Source of the DNA: a virus
IMG/VR virus record: IMGVR_UViG_3300031787_010241
Span: 62,001-126,000 of that record
Direction: 5' to 3' (one strand)
DNA length: 64,000 bases
The translations under genes were made by a program, and so were the position numbers. How positions within the stretch are numbered: the stretch's first letter is position 1; each line of letters starts with the position of its first letter. Positions 24,073 through 32,613 of the stretch are shown here, piece after piece. The notes beneath the pieces are model-generated. The model saw only the letters and a program-made list of their open reading frames with translations. It was not told where the DNA came from and ran no database searches.

Positions 24073-24570
24073 ATGAAAACTCCGAAAAAATTTACTCAAC
24101 CAGTTTACAAAGATAACAGAGGGTCGTTCGTACCAATTAAATTAGAAGATAATTGGGTGCAAAGTAATTTAAGCATTAACGACAACCCATATACATGGAG
24201 AGGTCTCCATTTCCAAGTCGGTCCAAGGAGACAATCAAAATACATCACAGTAATCAAAGGTAGAATCATCGATGTTATTGTATGTTTAACAGGTGATAAT
24301 ATAGGTGAGGTTGAAGTTTATGAGTTGAAGGAAGGTGAAGGTCTTTATGTCCCCAAGAATTATGCTCACGGGTTTTTAACTTTAGAGTCGGGTACAATTG
24401 TAAGTTATTTTGTGGATGAGATTTATTCAAAAGAACACGAAGTTTCGGTTCATTGGATGAGTGTTCCTGAAGTTAAGTCGGTTGTTGAATCTCACTTGGG
24501 TAATAACCAACTTGTAATAAGTGATAAAGATAATGTTGCTATAGAATTTAACGAATACATACAAAAATGA
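24073..24570 (+). CDS. rmlC: dTDP-4-dehydrorhamnose 3,5-epimerase-like protein (RmlC family)
   Basis: 165 aa cupin. RGLHFQ supplies the conserved His, VIKGRIIDVIVCL the central strands, and VPKNYAHGFLTLE the second conserved His region, all hallmarks of RmlC. It would epimerise a 4-keto-6-deoxy sugar nucleotide. With RmlB-like (16731) and RmlD-like (53281) enzymes it points to a phage deoxysugar pathway. It is coupled by a 4-bp overlap to the next gene. Confidence 0.87.
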   Translation: MKTPKKFTQPVYKDNRGSFVPIKLEDNWVQSNLSINDNPYTWRGLHFQVGPRRQSKYITVIKGRIIDVIVCLTGDNIGEVEVYELKEGEGLYVPKNYAHGFLTLESGTIVSYFVDEIYSKEHEVSVHWMSVPEVKSVVESHLGNNQLVISDKDNVAIEFNEYIQK

Positions 24571-24854
24571 CGATAGATATTCATGAATACGCCGAAGATG
24601 CGGTTTTACTAACAGGTTTAGATAACGCAATCATCGGAATTGTGGAAGATTTCACAGGTAGAAAAATATTATACTCTAAAACCAAAATTATAAACATTTT
24701 GATGGTTAGAGATGGTATGACCGAGAGTGAAGCACAAGAATTCTATGATTATAATATTCTTGGGTTATACGCGTCCGACTTAAATCCTGTTTTTTTAGAT
24801 ATTGAGATTACTCCGGTTCCTGTAAATGGTGAATGGGTCTTTAATCTAGACTAA
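24567..24854 (+). CDS. Conserved phage hypothetical protein (95 aa)
   Basis: Starts TIDIHEYAEDAVLLTGLDNA. DNAIIGIVEDF and a MTESEAQEFYDYNI helix are of a type often seen in large phages, possibly a regulator or adaptor. Start overlaps the RmlC-like stop (ATGA). Confidence 0.72.
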   Translation: MTIDIHEYAEDAVLLTGLDNAIIGIVEDFTGRKILYSKTKIINILMVRDGMTESEAQEFYDYNILGLYASDLNPVFLDIEITPVPVNGEWVFNLD

Positions 24855-25421
24855 ATGCATGTAATTCTCAAGTACTTTAGTCGCAAATCTAGGTATAAAA
24901 CGATTAATTGAGCTTAATTCGACTTCTTTACCGTTATCTTCCAAATATCTGATGACACCAGAAATCATTTCGGCTTGAGCTATGTTAGCCATATCCAAAA
25001 CCTCATCACAAATTTCATTATCCGTTCTGTGGTATCTAAATTCTAATTCCATCCTATCTTTTCCCATATATAAAAATGGAGCCGCTTGAAACATATTAAC
25101 AGCACTACATTCTCTCAATTTAAGTAAGTAGTTTTTGAAAAATTTCATTTTAAAGTAACTGAATACGTCAATGTTTCTCATGAAAACTTCATTTGACCCG
25201 TCTTGTTCGTCGACCCTTTCTTTATCTAGTTTCCAAGCGTCACAAGATGAAATCAACGCCAATGTTGAGCCGTTTTCCCAATTTACTGAATATTGAATAT
25301 CACCAAATAAACTACTTTTACCAGTTACGGTACCCTTGGTACCTGGTGGCACACTGTTCCACTCGTCTTCCATGTGGTAACAAATTACTGTATCGCCTTT
25401 TTTTAGTTCAGGATTTAACAT
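24846..25421 (-). CDS. Hypothetical protein with SH3-like N-terminus (191 aa)
   Basis: N-terminal KKGDTVICYHMEDEWNSVPP followed by GTKGTVTG resembles a KOW/SH3-like barrel. The helical C-terminal part is unrecognised. ATATTTATTGGTATAA lies upstream, back to back with the divergent gene at 25467. Confidence 0.72.
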   Translation of the reverse strand: MLNPELKKGDTVICYHMEDEWNSVPPGTKGTVTGKSSLFGDIQYSVNWENGSTLALISSCDAWKLDKERVDEQDGSNEVFMRNIDVFSYFKMKFFKNYLLKLRECSAVNMFQAAPFLYMGKDRMELEFRYHRTDNEICDEVLDMANIAQAEMISGVIRYLEDNGKEVELSSINRFIPRFATKVLENYMHLV

Positions 25422-25452
25422 CTATAAAATTATACCAATAAATATATTCGAA

Positions 25453-25460
25453 GTATTTAT
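25453..25460 (+). promoter_or_regulatory. Late-type motif GTATTTAT
   Basis: GTATTTAT-TAGTAT-ATG, directly before gene 25467. Confidence 0.5.
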
Positions 25461-25466
25461 TAGTAT

Positions 25467-26099
25467 ATGAAAATGTCAGTATTAATAACAGAACATCAGA
25501 GAAAAGTTCTAATTACAGAATCTTTATCTGATGATTTTGCTGAAACCATTAAAAAAAATTACCAAATGGCCTCTGAAATTCTAAAGGAATCAAAAGAACA
25601 GATGGGACTTAATCTTCAGTTTATGATGACTTGGGGAGCTAGTATTGGTGGTTTTGTTGGTCCTCTGACAGATTTTATCGAGGGAAAATTTCCTGAATTA
25701 AATTCGGCTCAAATAACTTCAATATTAATTGGAATCATTTCAACATTTTATTTGGACAATAAAAAAATGATTTCCTCAATTCTTGAAAAAATTAAAGAGA
25801 AGGGGTTATCCGAATATTTTAAGGAGGTTTTTACAAAGGCAAAAGAATTAAAGGATAGTTTTTTAACTTTTATTGAAAGTTTAAATTTGACATTTCATAA
25901 AGTAACTAATATGATGACCTACACATTCATCATTCCTTTGGTTGAAAAACTAATCGGTATTGCTCAAACGGGTCAATTGGATGAAGCCGATTTAAAACAG
26001 TTGGCTTTGAGAATTTCATCCTTTGGATTATTGACCGTATCTTCTATTGGTATCGTCAAACTTGTCAAAAAAATGGTAAATCGATTCAGAGGTAATTAA
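25467..26099 (+). CDS. Membrane-associated cargo candidate with LITEHQRK motif (210 aa)
   Basis: N-terminus MSVLITEHQRKVLITESLSD, after an optional MK, matches the proposed targeting motif. Two hydrophobic segments (about 55-75 and 85-100; ASIGGFVGPLTDFI, ITSILIGIISTFYL) and two more near the C-terminus suggest membrane insertion or pore formation. It is a candidate ejected protein. Confidence 0.75.
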   Translation: MKMSVLITEHQRKVLITESLSDDFAETIKKNYQMASEILKESKEQMGLNLQFMMTWGASIGGFVGPLTDFIEGKFPELNSAQITSILIGIISTFYLDNKKMISSILEKIKEKGLSEYFKEVFTKAKELKDSFLTFIESLNLTFHKVTNMMTYTFIIPLVEKLIGIAQTGQLDEADLKQLALRISSFGLLTVSSIGIVKLVKKMVNRFRGN

Positions 26100-27076
26100 A
26101 TCGTTTTATTATAATCCATAATTTGGTCAATTACTTGTTCTTTTTCATCATCACTTAAATTGTGAATATCTCCGTGAGTATCAAACCAATTTCTAACAAT
26201 TTGTTCAAATGGTTGTTTTCTCAAACTTGATAATCTTCTAAAACCTTTCACTTGAGCCGGAATTTCGTGAGATTGGGTATAATACTCCAATGAATTTTCA
26301 ACATCGTCCTCATCGTGACCGTCAAATTCACCTTTGTAAGTTTGCACCCCATGTTCTAATTCGTGAGCAATAATTTCATTAAGTTCTCCAATGATATCAT
26401 ATAGATTTTTAGACAAATTGGCAGGATTAAACATAATGACTATTTCAATCACATCCTCATCAGGAACATAATTCGCATTGATTTTAAAACCATCAACTTT
26501 TTTTGTTCTTTTCAATGATAACTCAACTGTAAATCCAATAGGGTATTTAGAAAAAATATACAAACCAGATTCATCTTCAGGTAAATAAAATTCACCTGAT
26601 TTACCTAATTTTAAAGCATTTACAATGTCTCGTACTACTTGTCTGGTTGCTTGTCTGCTCATTCTTTGTTCTAGTATTGGTTCGTCACTTTCAAACTTGT
26701 CTCGTATTTCAACATCATCTATAACCACATTTTGATTATTTTCGGGGTCGAAGAATTGTAGCACCGAAGATAAGTAATTTTCTAATCCATACTTCATGGA
26801 TAACGCAGTTTTCATAAAATTAAATTTATGATTAGGGCCAACTTCCTCCAATCTTCTGAAAATCAATTTACTAACATCATCATTAAACTTTGTAAAAATA
26901 ATTTTGACTCTCATATATGGGTATTCCGTACCCACTCTTATCATATTTCGATACCCTAACAACTCAATTTTGAAATCAATATCACAATCAATAGTGCTCA
27001 ATATTTCTCCAGTGTAGTTGAATGTTTGGTCCTTTAGTATATCATTAATCCTATCTATCGATTTTTCACTTAACAT
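26096..27076 (-). CDS. HExxH zinc-metalloprotease-like protein (326 aa)
   Basis: The motif IIAHELEHGVQTY (HExxH) with a downstream Glu-rich helix (SLEYYTQSHEIPAQ) gives a gluzincin/M-type zinc site (HExxH ... E). The remaining chain has no recognised domain. The N-terminus MLSEKSIDRINDILKDQ is amphipathic. GTATTTAT lies 4 nt before the ATG. Together with the proteins at 32614 and 41850 it makes three HExxH proteins with late-type motifs. Confidence 0.78.
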   Translation of the reverse strand: MLSEKSIDRINDILKDQTFNYTGEILSTIDCDIDFKIELLGYRNMIRVGTEYPYMRVKIIFTKFNDDVSKLIFRRLEEVGPNHKFNFMKTALSMKYGLENYLSSVLQFFDPENNQNVVIDDVEIRDKFESDEPILEQRMSRQATRQVVRDIVNALKLGKSGEFYLPEDESGLYIFSKYPIGFTVELSLKRTKKVDGFKINANYVPDEDVIEIVIMFNPANLSKNLYDIIGELNEIIAHELEHGVQTYKGEFDGHDEDDVENSLEYYTQSHEIPAQVKGFRRLSSLRKQPFEQIVRNWFDTHGDIHNLSDDEKEQVIDQIMDYNKTI

Positions 27077-27080
27077 ATCA

Positions 27081-27088
27081 ATAAATAC
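27081..27088 (-). promoter_or_regulatory. Late-type motif GTATTTAT
   Basis: GTATTTAT-TGAT-ATG on the minus strand, overlapping the divergent IMPDH-like promoter region. Confidence 0.5.
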
Positions 27089-27091
27089 TCT

Positions 27092-27122
27092 TTGACCAAT
27101 AATAATTTTTCACTTATATTTT
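27092..27122 (+). promoter_or_regulatory. Host-type promoter of the IMPDH/GMPR-like gene
   Basis: TTG-N20-TATATTTT, about 17 nt before the ATG; the last base deviates from TAnnTTTG. Confidence 0.55.
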
Positions 27123-27139
27123 AGTGTTAAACAAATAAT

Positions 27140-28147
27140 ATGGATAAAAAGTTCGATTTCAAAGATATCACATTGGTTCCTGAAACCATCTCATCAATTT
27201 CGTCTCGTAGTGAGATTGATATTTTGACAGATTCTAAACATTTACCCCTTATGGTGTCACCAATGGATACTGTTATTGATTACACAAGTTCTATCGATTT
27301 TTGGCAAGAAAACATGGTTCTATGTTACCCAAGGGGAATGGAGCCGACTTATACAGGTTTCAAATCTATATCATTAGATGAATTTGAGAAATTGGTAAAT
27401 ACCAAGTGTTCGGTACTACCAAAAATACTGGTTGATATTGCCAACGGTCATATGGAAAAACTATATAATCTATCCAAAAGATTTATGGAACAATACCCAT
27501 ATGGAGAACTGATGATTGGTAATATTGCCAACCCAAAGACGTATGAAAAATTTGCCGAGATTGGTGTAAAATATATTCGTGTTGGTATCGGTGGTGGTAG
27601 TGGTTGTTTAACATCGGCAAATACTGGTGTCCATTATCCCATGGCGTCTTTGATTAAGGAATGTTTTGAAATTAAAAAACAGTGGGGTTATAACTCTAAA
27701 ATTGTTGCCGATGGTGGTTTTAAAAATTATGATGACATTATTAAAGCCCTTGCTTTAGGTGCCGACTATGTGATGTTAGGAGGTATGTTGAATAAAACTT
27801 TGGAATCATGTTCAGATACTCTGTTGTTTGGTAAGTTTAAATTATCCAAAGAACGGGCTACTAAAATTTGGGAAAAATATCCATTTATGAGAAAGTATTT
27901 CTACAAAAAGTTTAGAGGTATGAGTACAAAGGAGGTTCAGAAAAAATGGGGTCGAGGTAAAATTAAAACATCCGAGGGTGTCCATCGGATGAATAAAGTC
28001 GAATACTCATTAACGGGTTGGACTGAAAACTTTAAGGATTATTTGAGGTCGGCAATGTCTTATACCAATTCAAAAAATCTTGAGTCATTCAAATATTCTG
28101 ATTTTGTGTTCATAACAGAAAACGCCCGTAAAAGATACGATAAGTAA
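27140..28147 (+). CDS. IMP dehydrogenase / GMP reductase family protein
   Basis: 335 aa TIM barrel. FKDITLVPE and SPMDTV at the start, GIGGGSGCLTSANTGVHYP with the catalytic Cys at 156, and VADGGFKNYDDIIKALALGA for phosphate binding. There are no CBS domains, and the length is nearer to GMP reductase. It should redirect guanine nucleotide pools; which direction cannot be told from sequence alone. Confidence 0.9.
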   Translation: MDKKFDFKDITLVPETISSISSRSEIDILTDSKHLPLMVSPMDTVIDYTSSIDFWQENMVLCYPRGMEPTYTGFKSISLDEFEKLVNTKCSVLPKILVDIANGHMEKLYNLSKRFMEQYPYGELMIGNIANPKTYEKFAEIGVKYIRVGIGGGSGCLTSANTGVHYPMASLIKECFEIKKQWGYNSKIVADGGFKNYDDIIKALALGADYVMLGGMLNKTLESCSDTLLFGKFKLSKERATKIWEKYPFMRKYFYKKFRGMSTKEVQKKWGRGKIKTSEGVHRMNKVEYSLTGWTENFKDYLRSAMSYTNSKNLESFKYSDFVFITENARKRYDK

Positions 28148-28582
28148 TTACCAAGTACGACACGCCCAATATCTGGCCTTCCATCTTGGTCCAGGATTGT
28201 CACAGTTGTGTCTTGCTCTGAATGATTTACGTCTTGCCGGATTATTTTTTTTAATTACCATTCTTTTACCTTTGGCCGACGAGCCCCCAAATCCAAAATT
28301 AACTTTAACCACATTACCTTTATCGTTTTTAACATAAACTTTGAATTTCTTTACGTCACCCTGCATGATTTTACCAAGTTGTACTTTTCTACCTTTATAT
28401 TCAGCTTCACTTAATAAATCACTGACCACAAAATCAGTTTCCTCAACGCTACCATATGCATCTTCATAGATAATTCTTGATTTTGACTCAACAGATTCAG
28501 TTAAGTTTTTTTTCATCTCCAAAGAGACCATTTCGATAATTCTTTTTAAATCAGATTCTGTCAATCTTACAATTTTAGACAT
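28148..28582 (-). CDS. Virion protein with N-terminal LTESDL motif and Cys/Trp-rich C-terminus
   Basis: 144 aa. MSKIVRLTESDLKRIIEMVS is the clearest copy of the proposed targeting motif. The C-terminus RKSFRARHNCDNPGPRWKAR, followed by YWACRTW, is a distinctive Cys/Trp motif that I associate with head proteins of large marine and freshwater myoviruses, but I cannot name the family. GTATTTATTAATAAA precedes the gene. Confidence 0.8.
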   Translation of the reverse strand: MSKIVRLTESDLKRIIEMVSLEMKKNLTESVESKSRIIYEDAYGSVEETDFVVSDLLSEAEYKGRKVQLGKIMQGDVKKFKVYVKNDKGNVVKVNFGFGGSSAKGKRMVIKKNNPARRKSFRARHNCDNPGPRWKARYWACRTW

Positions 28583-28634
28583 AATATTAACTTTATTAAT
28601 AAATACCCTTATATTTGTATATAAACCTAAAAAA

Positions 28635-28826
28635 ATGAAATTACTTAAATTTATAACACAGGTATCAGTATCCTTCTTATTTGGTTTTGGATTTTGGTAC
28701 TGTATCGGAATTCTATTATCAAGTGAGTTTAATCCACTCGTTTGGCCAATATACGGAAAATTACTATATATAATTTTTTCTTGGGGTACCGCTAGAGCAG
28801 TTCAAGAAATCATACAACATTACTGA
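28635..28826 (+). CDS. Small two-TM membrane protein (63 aa)
   Basis: Two hydrophobic helices (FITQVSVSFLFGFGFWYCIG and LLYIIFSWGTARAV) separated by a short loop. TATATTTG lies 17 nt upstream without a good TTG element. Function unknown; the size is compatible with an antiholin or another membrane effector. Confidence 0.65.
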   Translation: MKLLKFITQVSVSFLFGFGFWYCIGILLSSEFNPLVWPIYGKLLYIIFSWGTARAVQEIIQHY

Positions 28827-28830
28827 TTTT

Positions 28831-29049
28831 CTATTTAGAATATTTGCGAAACAAAAAAGCAAACCCAAAGGACAAAACCGACAAACAGTACAAAACGAAA
28901 TTTGCTTTCCACAAATCTCCTGTCAAAGATAAAAGGTAGTACTGAATTATATCGAATCCAAACGGGTTGAAAAACATCCCTAACATTAGAAATTTGACTG
29001 ATAGATTCCCCACGAAAATTTTTCTCCAAGTTGTTTTTACTATCTCCAT
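28831..29049 (-). CDS. Small two-TM membrane protein (72 aa)
   Basis: MEIVKTTWRKIFVGNLSVKF, then two hydrophobic stretches (LMLGMFFNPFGF, VLYCLSVLSFGFAFLF) and a basic end. Another overlapping frame at 28835-29056 is judged its shadow because it lacks membrane character. Confidence 0.6.
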   Translation of the reverse strand: MEIVKTTWRKIFVGNLSVKFLMLGMFFNPFGFDIIQYYLLSLTGDLWKANFVLYCLSVLSFGFAFLFRKYSK

Positions 29050-29172
29050 CTTCCATGTTAGGACATTTACTTTTTATGTTTCGACAATTAACATGTCTAA
29101 CATCGATAAATATGTCGTTAATGAAATAAATTGGTAGTTACGATATATTTATGGAAGAAAAGTAACCCAAAA

Positions 29173-29694
29173 ATGGAAAGAATTAAAATAGACGAAGCTC
29201 AACTACGAAAAGTAATACGTCAAAGAATTTTAGAAGAAACTGAAATTAAAGAAAAAGAACGCAAACCAATGTGTTTAACTAATAACACCATTCCTTTGGA
29301 TGAGATTGTCGGTCAGGCCGATAACTACGTTAATTACACTCCAGGTGTTATGAGAAGGGGTATGGGTGTCAATTCTATGGTTGATACCATTGGTATCCTT
29401 AATAATTTGAGATTATTTAAGGACGTTACCGATGGTGGAGCTCATTTATCTTATGAAATGATGAATCACCTTAACAAATTTAGAAACAAAAACTACTATG
29501 ATGAAACAAGTGGTGAATGTAATAAAGCTATGGATAAAGTCATAGAATTATACAAAGAAAATGAGCACGGTACCGAACTTGTAAAGGACATTGAAAGAGT
29601 TTTGGCATTACAATCGAGAGATGACGAGTTCACTCCATCACCAAGAGCCAAAGAATATTTGAAAAGATGTATAGCTTTAATTAAAGAAAAATAA
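29173..29694 (+). CDS. Cargo candidate with KIDEAQLRKVIRQ motif (173 aa)
   Basis: Start at MERIKIDEAQLRKVIRQRIL, which aligns with the proposed targeting motif; the ATG at 29131 would only add an unrelated extension. The rest is a helical soluble domain without known homology. ATATTTAT lies ~20 nt upstream. Confidence 0.75.
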   Translation: MERIKIDEAQLRKVIRQRILEETEIKEKERKPMCLTNNTIPLDEIVGQADNYVNYTPGVMRRGMGVNSMVDTIGILNNLRLFKDVTDGGAHLSYEMMNHLNKFRNKNYYDETSGECNKAMDKVIELYKENEHGTELVKDIERVLALQSRDDEFTPSPRAKEYLKRCIALIKEK

Positions 29695-29737
29695 ACCTCG
29701 TAAGAGGAGTCTTAGGACCGTTATGTTACATAACAGG

Positions 29738-29770
29738 AAAAGGGGAAGTTCGCTACTGTCCCCTTTTTTG
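29738..29770 (+). terminator. Terminator after gene 29173
   Basis: AAAAGGGGA...TCCCCTTTTTT with a 12-nt loop. It follows two smaller hairpins (CCTCGTAAGAGG and GTTATGTTACATAAC). Confidence 0.75.
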
Positions 29771-29818
29771 TTTTATGAAAATATTTATAAGTAATAAAAC
29801 AAAAATAAAATAAAAATT

Positions 29819-29944
29819 ATGGCAAAATCATCATCGGCAGTTGGTGCTAAAGAAACTTTCGGTACTAGAAAAAAAGGGAAGGCGAAAAGAAAGTACGGAC
29901 CAAAAGAAAATAAACCCAAATCTTACAGAGGACAAGGAAAATAA
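29819..29944 (+). CDS. Small highly basic protein (41 aa)
   Basis: MAKSSSAVGAKETFGTRKKG, then Lys/Arg-rich to the stop (KRKYGPKENKPKSYRGQGK). ATATTTATAAGTAATAAAA is upstream and the holin-like gene follows after 12 nt. Likely a DNA- or RNA-binding virion peptide. Confidence 0.65.
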   Translation: MAKSSSAVGAKETFGTRKKGKAKRKYGPKENKPKSYRGQGK

Positions 29945-29956
29945 AAAAACAAAACA

Positions 29957-30229
29957 ATGAAAAAACTAATTGGTGAAATATTATTCTGGTTAAAAGGAAT
30001 TTTTAATGATGAAAAGGGAAATCCATCATCAAAAAGAATTGTTGGTATGGGTTGCTCCGTAGCCCTTTGTTTAACCATGTATCACAACAGTTTTTCAACT
30101 GTTGATGTGGCTCCGGCAGAATATTTGGTTGATGCGGTTGCGTTATTAGCATTCGGATGTCTTGGACTTGCGAGTATTGATAAATTCACTGCAAGAAAAC
30201 ATAAGAAAAAAGACGAAGAAGAATCATAA
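29957..30229 (+). CDS. Holin-like two-TM protein (90 aa)
   Basis: KKLIGEILFWLKGIFNDEKG, then two TMs (IVGMGCSVALCLTMYH and YLVDAVALLAFGCLGLASI) and a charged tail KHKKKDEEES. Topology and size match small phage holins, giving a second holin candidate besides 15284. Confidence 0.65.
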   Translation: MKKLIGEILFWLKGIFNDEKGNPSSKRIVGMGCSVALCLTMYHNSFSTVDVAPAEYLVDAVALLAFGCLGLASIDKFTARKHKKKDEEES

Positions 30230-30235
30230 TAAAAT

Positions 30236-30262
30236 TAACCCCCTTTTTAGGGGGTTTTTTAT
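30236..30262. terminator. Bidirectional terminator between 29957 and 30259 genes
   Basis: AACCCCC-TTTTTA-GGGGGTT with T6 on the plus side. Confidence 0.8.
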
Positions 30263-30399
30263 TTTCTTTTTTTCTTAACGGGTTCAGGTTTCTTGTCAAT
30301 AGTTTCAACTGAAACTGGTCCATTTTTAAACTTATCCAAATCATAAGTCCAAATTGAGATTGTGTCCTCGTCTTCGTATTTTCTTACAAATTTACTCAT
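30259..30399 (-). CDS. Small basic/acidic hypothetical protein (46 aa)
   Basis: Start chosen at MSKFVRKYEDEDTISIWTYD, since it overlaps the upstream stop by one base (TAATG). Ends in a Lys-rich tail. Function unknown. Confidence 0.55.
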   Translation of the reverse strand: MSKFVRKYEDEDTISIWTYDLDKFKNGPVSVETIDKKPEPVKKKRK

Positions 30400-30578
30400 T
30401 ATGTTAAAAGATTTATTATGAACAAAATTATTAAAACTATGGGAATGCTCCAAAAAAAAGCATTAATTAATTTTATAACTTCCACTTTTATAGACACCCA
30501 ATTCTCATCACGTATATGATAATCGGAAAATCTACGGCTAAAAGTGTTTATCAAACACAAGATTATAAATGAATACAT
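30399..30578 (-). CDS. Small membrane protein (59 aa)
   Basis: Start at MYSFIILCLINTF because TATATTTG is 4 nt upstream. The C-terminal TM is INAFFWSIPIVLIILFIINL. Translationally coupled to the next gene. Confidence 0.55.
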   Translation of the reverse strand: MYSFIILCLINTFSRRFSDYHIRDENWVSIKVEVIKLINAFFWSIPIVLIILFIINLLT

Positions 30579-30598
30579 TTGACAAATATAAACAAAAA

Positions 30599-30626
30599 AT
30601 CCCACCGAAGTGGGATTTTTGTCTTT
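30599..30626. terminator. Terminator of dnaK
   Basis: AATCCCAC-TTCG-GTGGGATT on the minus strand, followed by T-rich sequence. Confidence 0.85.
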
Positions 30627-30630
30627 TTTT

Positions 30631-32496
30631 TTAACTTGGTTTTACTTCTTCAAAATCTACGTCTGAAACTTCAGGGTCGCTAACTTGACCTTCGTCTCCT
30701 TGACTATAAATTCCTTGAGTAATCGTTTGAGCGACCAACGCCAATTTACCAGTACCGTTTCTTACCTTTTCAATATCCTTTTCAGCGATTGATGTCTTCA
30801 ATTCTGATATTGCTTCAGCAAGTTGGGTTTTTTGTTCTTCGGTCATCTTCTCCTCCAAATCTTTCATGGTTTTTTCGGATTGGAATACCAAAGAATCCGC
30901 TTGGTTAATAGCGTCGGCATCTTCTCGTGATTTTTTGTCCGCCTCTGCGTTCATTTCCGCATCTTGTTTCATCTTTTCGATTTCTTCTTTTGAAAGACCT
31001 GACGATGATTCAATACGGATTGATTGTTGTTTGTTGGTTGCCTTATCCATCGCCGATACATTGATAATACCGTTGGCATCGATGTCAAAAGTAACTTCAA
31101 CTTGTGGAACACCTCTCATTGCTGGTGGTAGTCCGTCCAAAATGAAACGACCAATTGTTCGGTTGTCTTGAGCCATTGCTCTCTCCCCTTGTAGAACGTG
31201 AATCTCTACTGATGGTTGATTATCAACCGCCGTTGAGAACACTTGGGACTTTTTAGTTGGGATTGTTGTGTTTGCCTCGATGAGTTTTGTGAATACACCA
31301 CCTTGAGTTTCAATACCAAGTGATAGTGGAGTCACATCAAGTAACAATACATCTTTAACATCCCCTGCGAGTACACCTCCCTGAATTGCTGCACCGAGTG
31401 CCACAACTTCGTCAGGATTAACTCCTTTTGATGGTTCTTTACCGAAGAATTTTTTAACCGCTTCTTGGATTGCCGGAATACGAGTTGAGCCTCCAACCAA
31501 GATAATTTCATCAATGTCCGCAGGTTTCAAACCGGCATTTTTGAGAGCTGACTTACACGGTGCGATTGTACGTTGTACCAAACTGTCAACAAGTTGCTCA
31601 AACTTTGCCTTTGTCATTGTGCGAACAAGGTGTTTTGGAACACCATCTACCGGCATAATGTAAGGTAGGTTGATTTCTGTTGATGGTGAAGTTGACAACT
31701 CAATTTTTGCCTTTTCAGCTCCTTCACGGAGACGTTGAAGTGCCATTGGGTCTTTGGTCAAATCAAGTCCGTTTTCATCTTGGAATTCTTTAACGAGCCA
31801 GTCAATGATTACGTTATCGAAGTCATCACCACCGAGGTGAGTGTCACCATCAGTTGCCAATACTTCAAATACACCATCACCCAATTCAAGGACTGATACG
31901 TCGTGAGTACCACCACCACAGTCGAACACCACAACTTTCATGTCTTTACCTTGTTTGTCAAGACCGTAAGCAAGTGCCGCCGCAGTTGGTTCGTTAATTA
32001 TACGTCTAACGGTAAGACCCGCGATTTCACCAGCTTCTTTAGTCGCCTGACGTTGAGCGTCGTTGAAATACGCCGGTACCGTGATAACCGCCTCTGTTAC
32101 AGTTTCGCCCAAATAATCTTCAGCAGTTTGTTTCATCTTTTGGAGAACCATTGCCGAGATTTCTTGTGGTGAATACTTCCTGTCTTCAATTTGGACACGA
32201 GGAGTATTACCGTCACCTTTAACTACCTTGTAAGGTACTCGTTTAATTTCTTTTTTACTCTCATCAAAACTGCCTCCCATGAAACGTTTGATAGAATAAA
32301 CTGTTTTGTCAGGATTAGTAACTGATTGACGTTTAGCCGGGTCACCAATCTTTCTCTCACCACCATTCGCAAAACCTACAATTGAAGGGGTGGTTCTTTT
32401 TCCTTCACTGTTTGTAATCACAACAGGTTCGCCGCTTTCCATAACGGCAACACACGAATTTGTTGTTCCTAAATCAATACCTATAATTTTACCCAT
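30631..32496 (-). CDS. dnaK: Hsp70 chaperone DnaK, full length (621 aa)
   Basis: Complete Hsp70: N-terminal [50 protein letters not shown] and LVGGSTRIP. The substrate-binding domain [17 protein letters not shown] and an acidic C-terminus DVDFEEVKP follow. One substitution in the phosphate loop ([10 protein letters not shown]; usually DLGGGTFDVS). Such close similarity to bacterial DnaK suggests acquisition from a host. It would help virion protein folding and may work with the DnaJ-type zinc-finger protein at 60280. Confidence 0.97.
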   Translation of the reverse strand: MGKIIGIDLGTTNSCVAVMESGEPVVITNSEGKRTTPSIVGFANGGERKIGDPAKRQSVTNPDKTVYSIKRFMGGSFDESKKEIKRVPYKVVKGDGNTPRVQIEDRKYSPQEISAMVLQKMKQTAEDYLGETVTEAVITVPAYFNDAQRQATKEAGEIAGLTVRRIINEPTAAALAYGLDKQGKDMKVVVFDCGGGTHDVSVLELGDGVFEVLATDGDTHLGGDDFDNVIIDWLVKEFQDENGLDLTKDPMALQRLREGAEKAKIELSTSPSTEINLPYIMPVDGVPKHLVRTMTKAKFEQLVDSLVQRTIAPCKSALKNAGLKPADIDEIILVGGSTRIPAIQEAVKKFFGKEPSKGVNPDEVVALGAAIQGGVLAGDVKDVLLLDVTPLSLGIETQGGVFTKLIEANTTIPTKKSQVFSTAVDNQPSVEIHVLQGERAMAQDNRTIGRFILDGLPPAMRGVPQVEVTFDIDANGIINVSAMDKATNKQQSIRIESSSGLSKEEIEKMKQDAEMNAEADKKSREDADAINQADSLVFQSEKTMKDLEEKMTEEQKTQLAEAISELKTSIAEKDIEKVRNGTGKLALVAQTITQGIYSQGDEGQVSDPEVSDVDFEEVKPS

Positions 32497-32592
32497 ATAA
32501 CTTTTATTTTTAAGAAATATATGTTGTTTATTTTATGGAATCAAGTCCGACAACAAAATATTAAATAATGTGCCAAAAATAAAAGTATGACA

Positions 32593-32609
32593 AAATGTCA
32601 GGATATCTG
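32593..32609. promoter_or_regulatory. Inverted repeat upstream of dnaK
   Basis: TGTCAG-GATAT-CTGACA, with a further overlapping TGACA-AAA-TGTCA. It may be an operator for dnaK or, read on the minus strand with TTTT following, a weak terminator of the protease-like gene that ends at 32614. Confidence 0.45.
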
Positions 32610-32613
32610 ACAA

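Noticed and set aside
32593-32609. A dedicated heat-shock operator for dnaK
   Set aside because: The inverted repeat does not match the CIRCE sequence and can equally be a terminator of the upstream gene; kept only as a low-confidence element.
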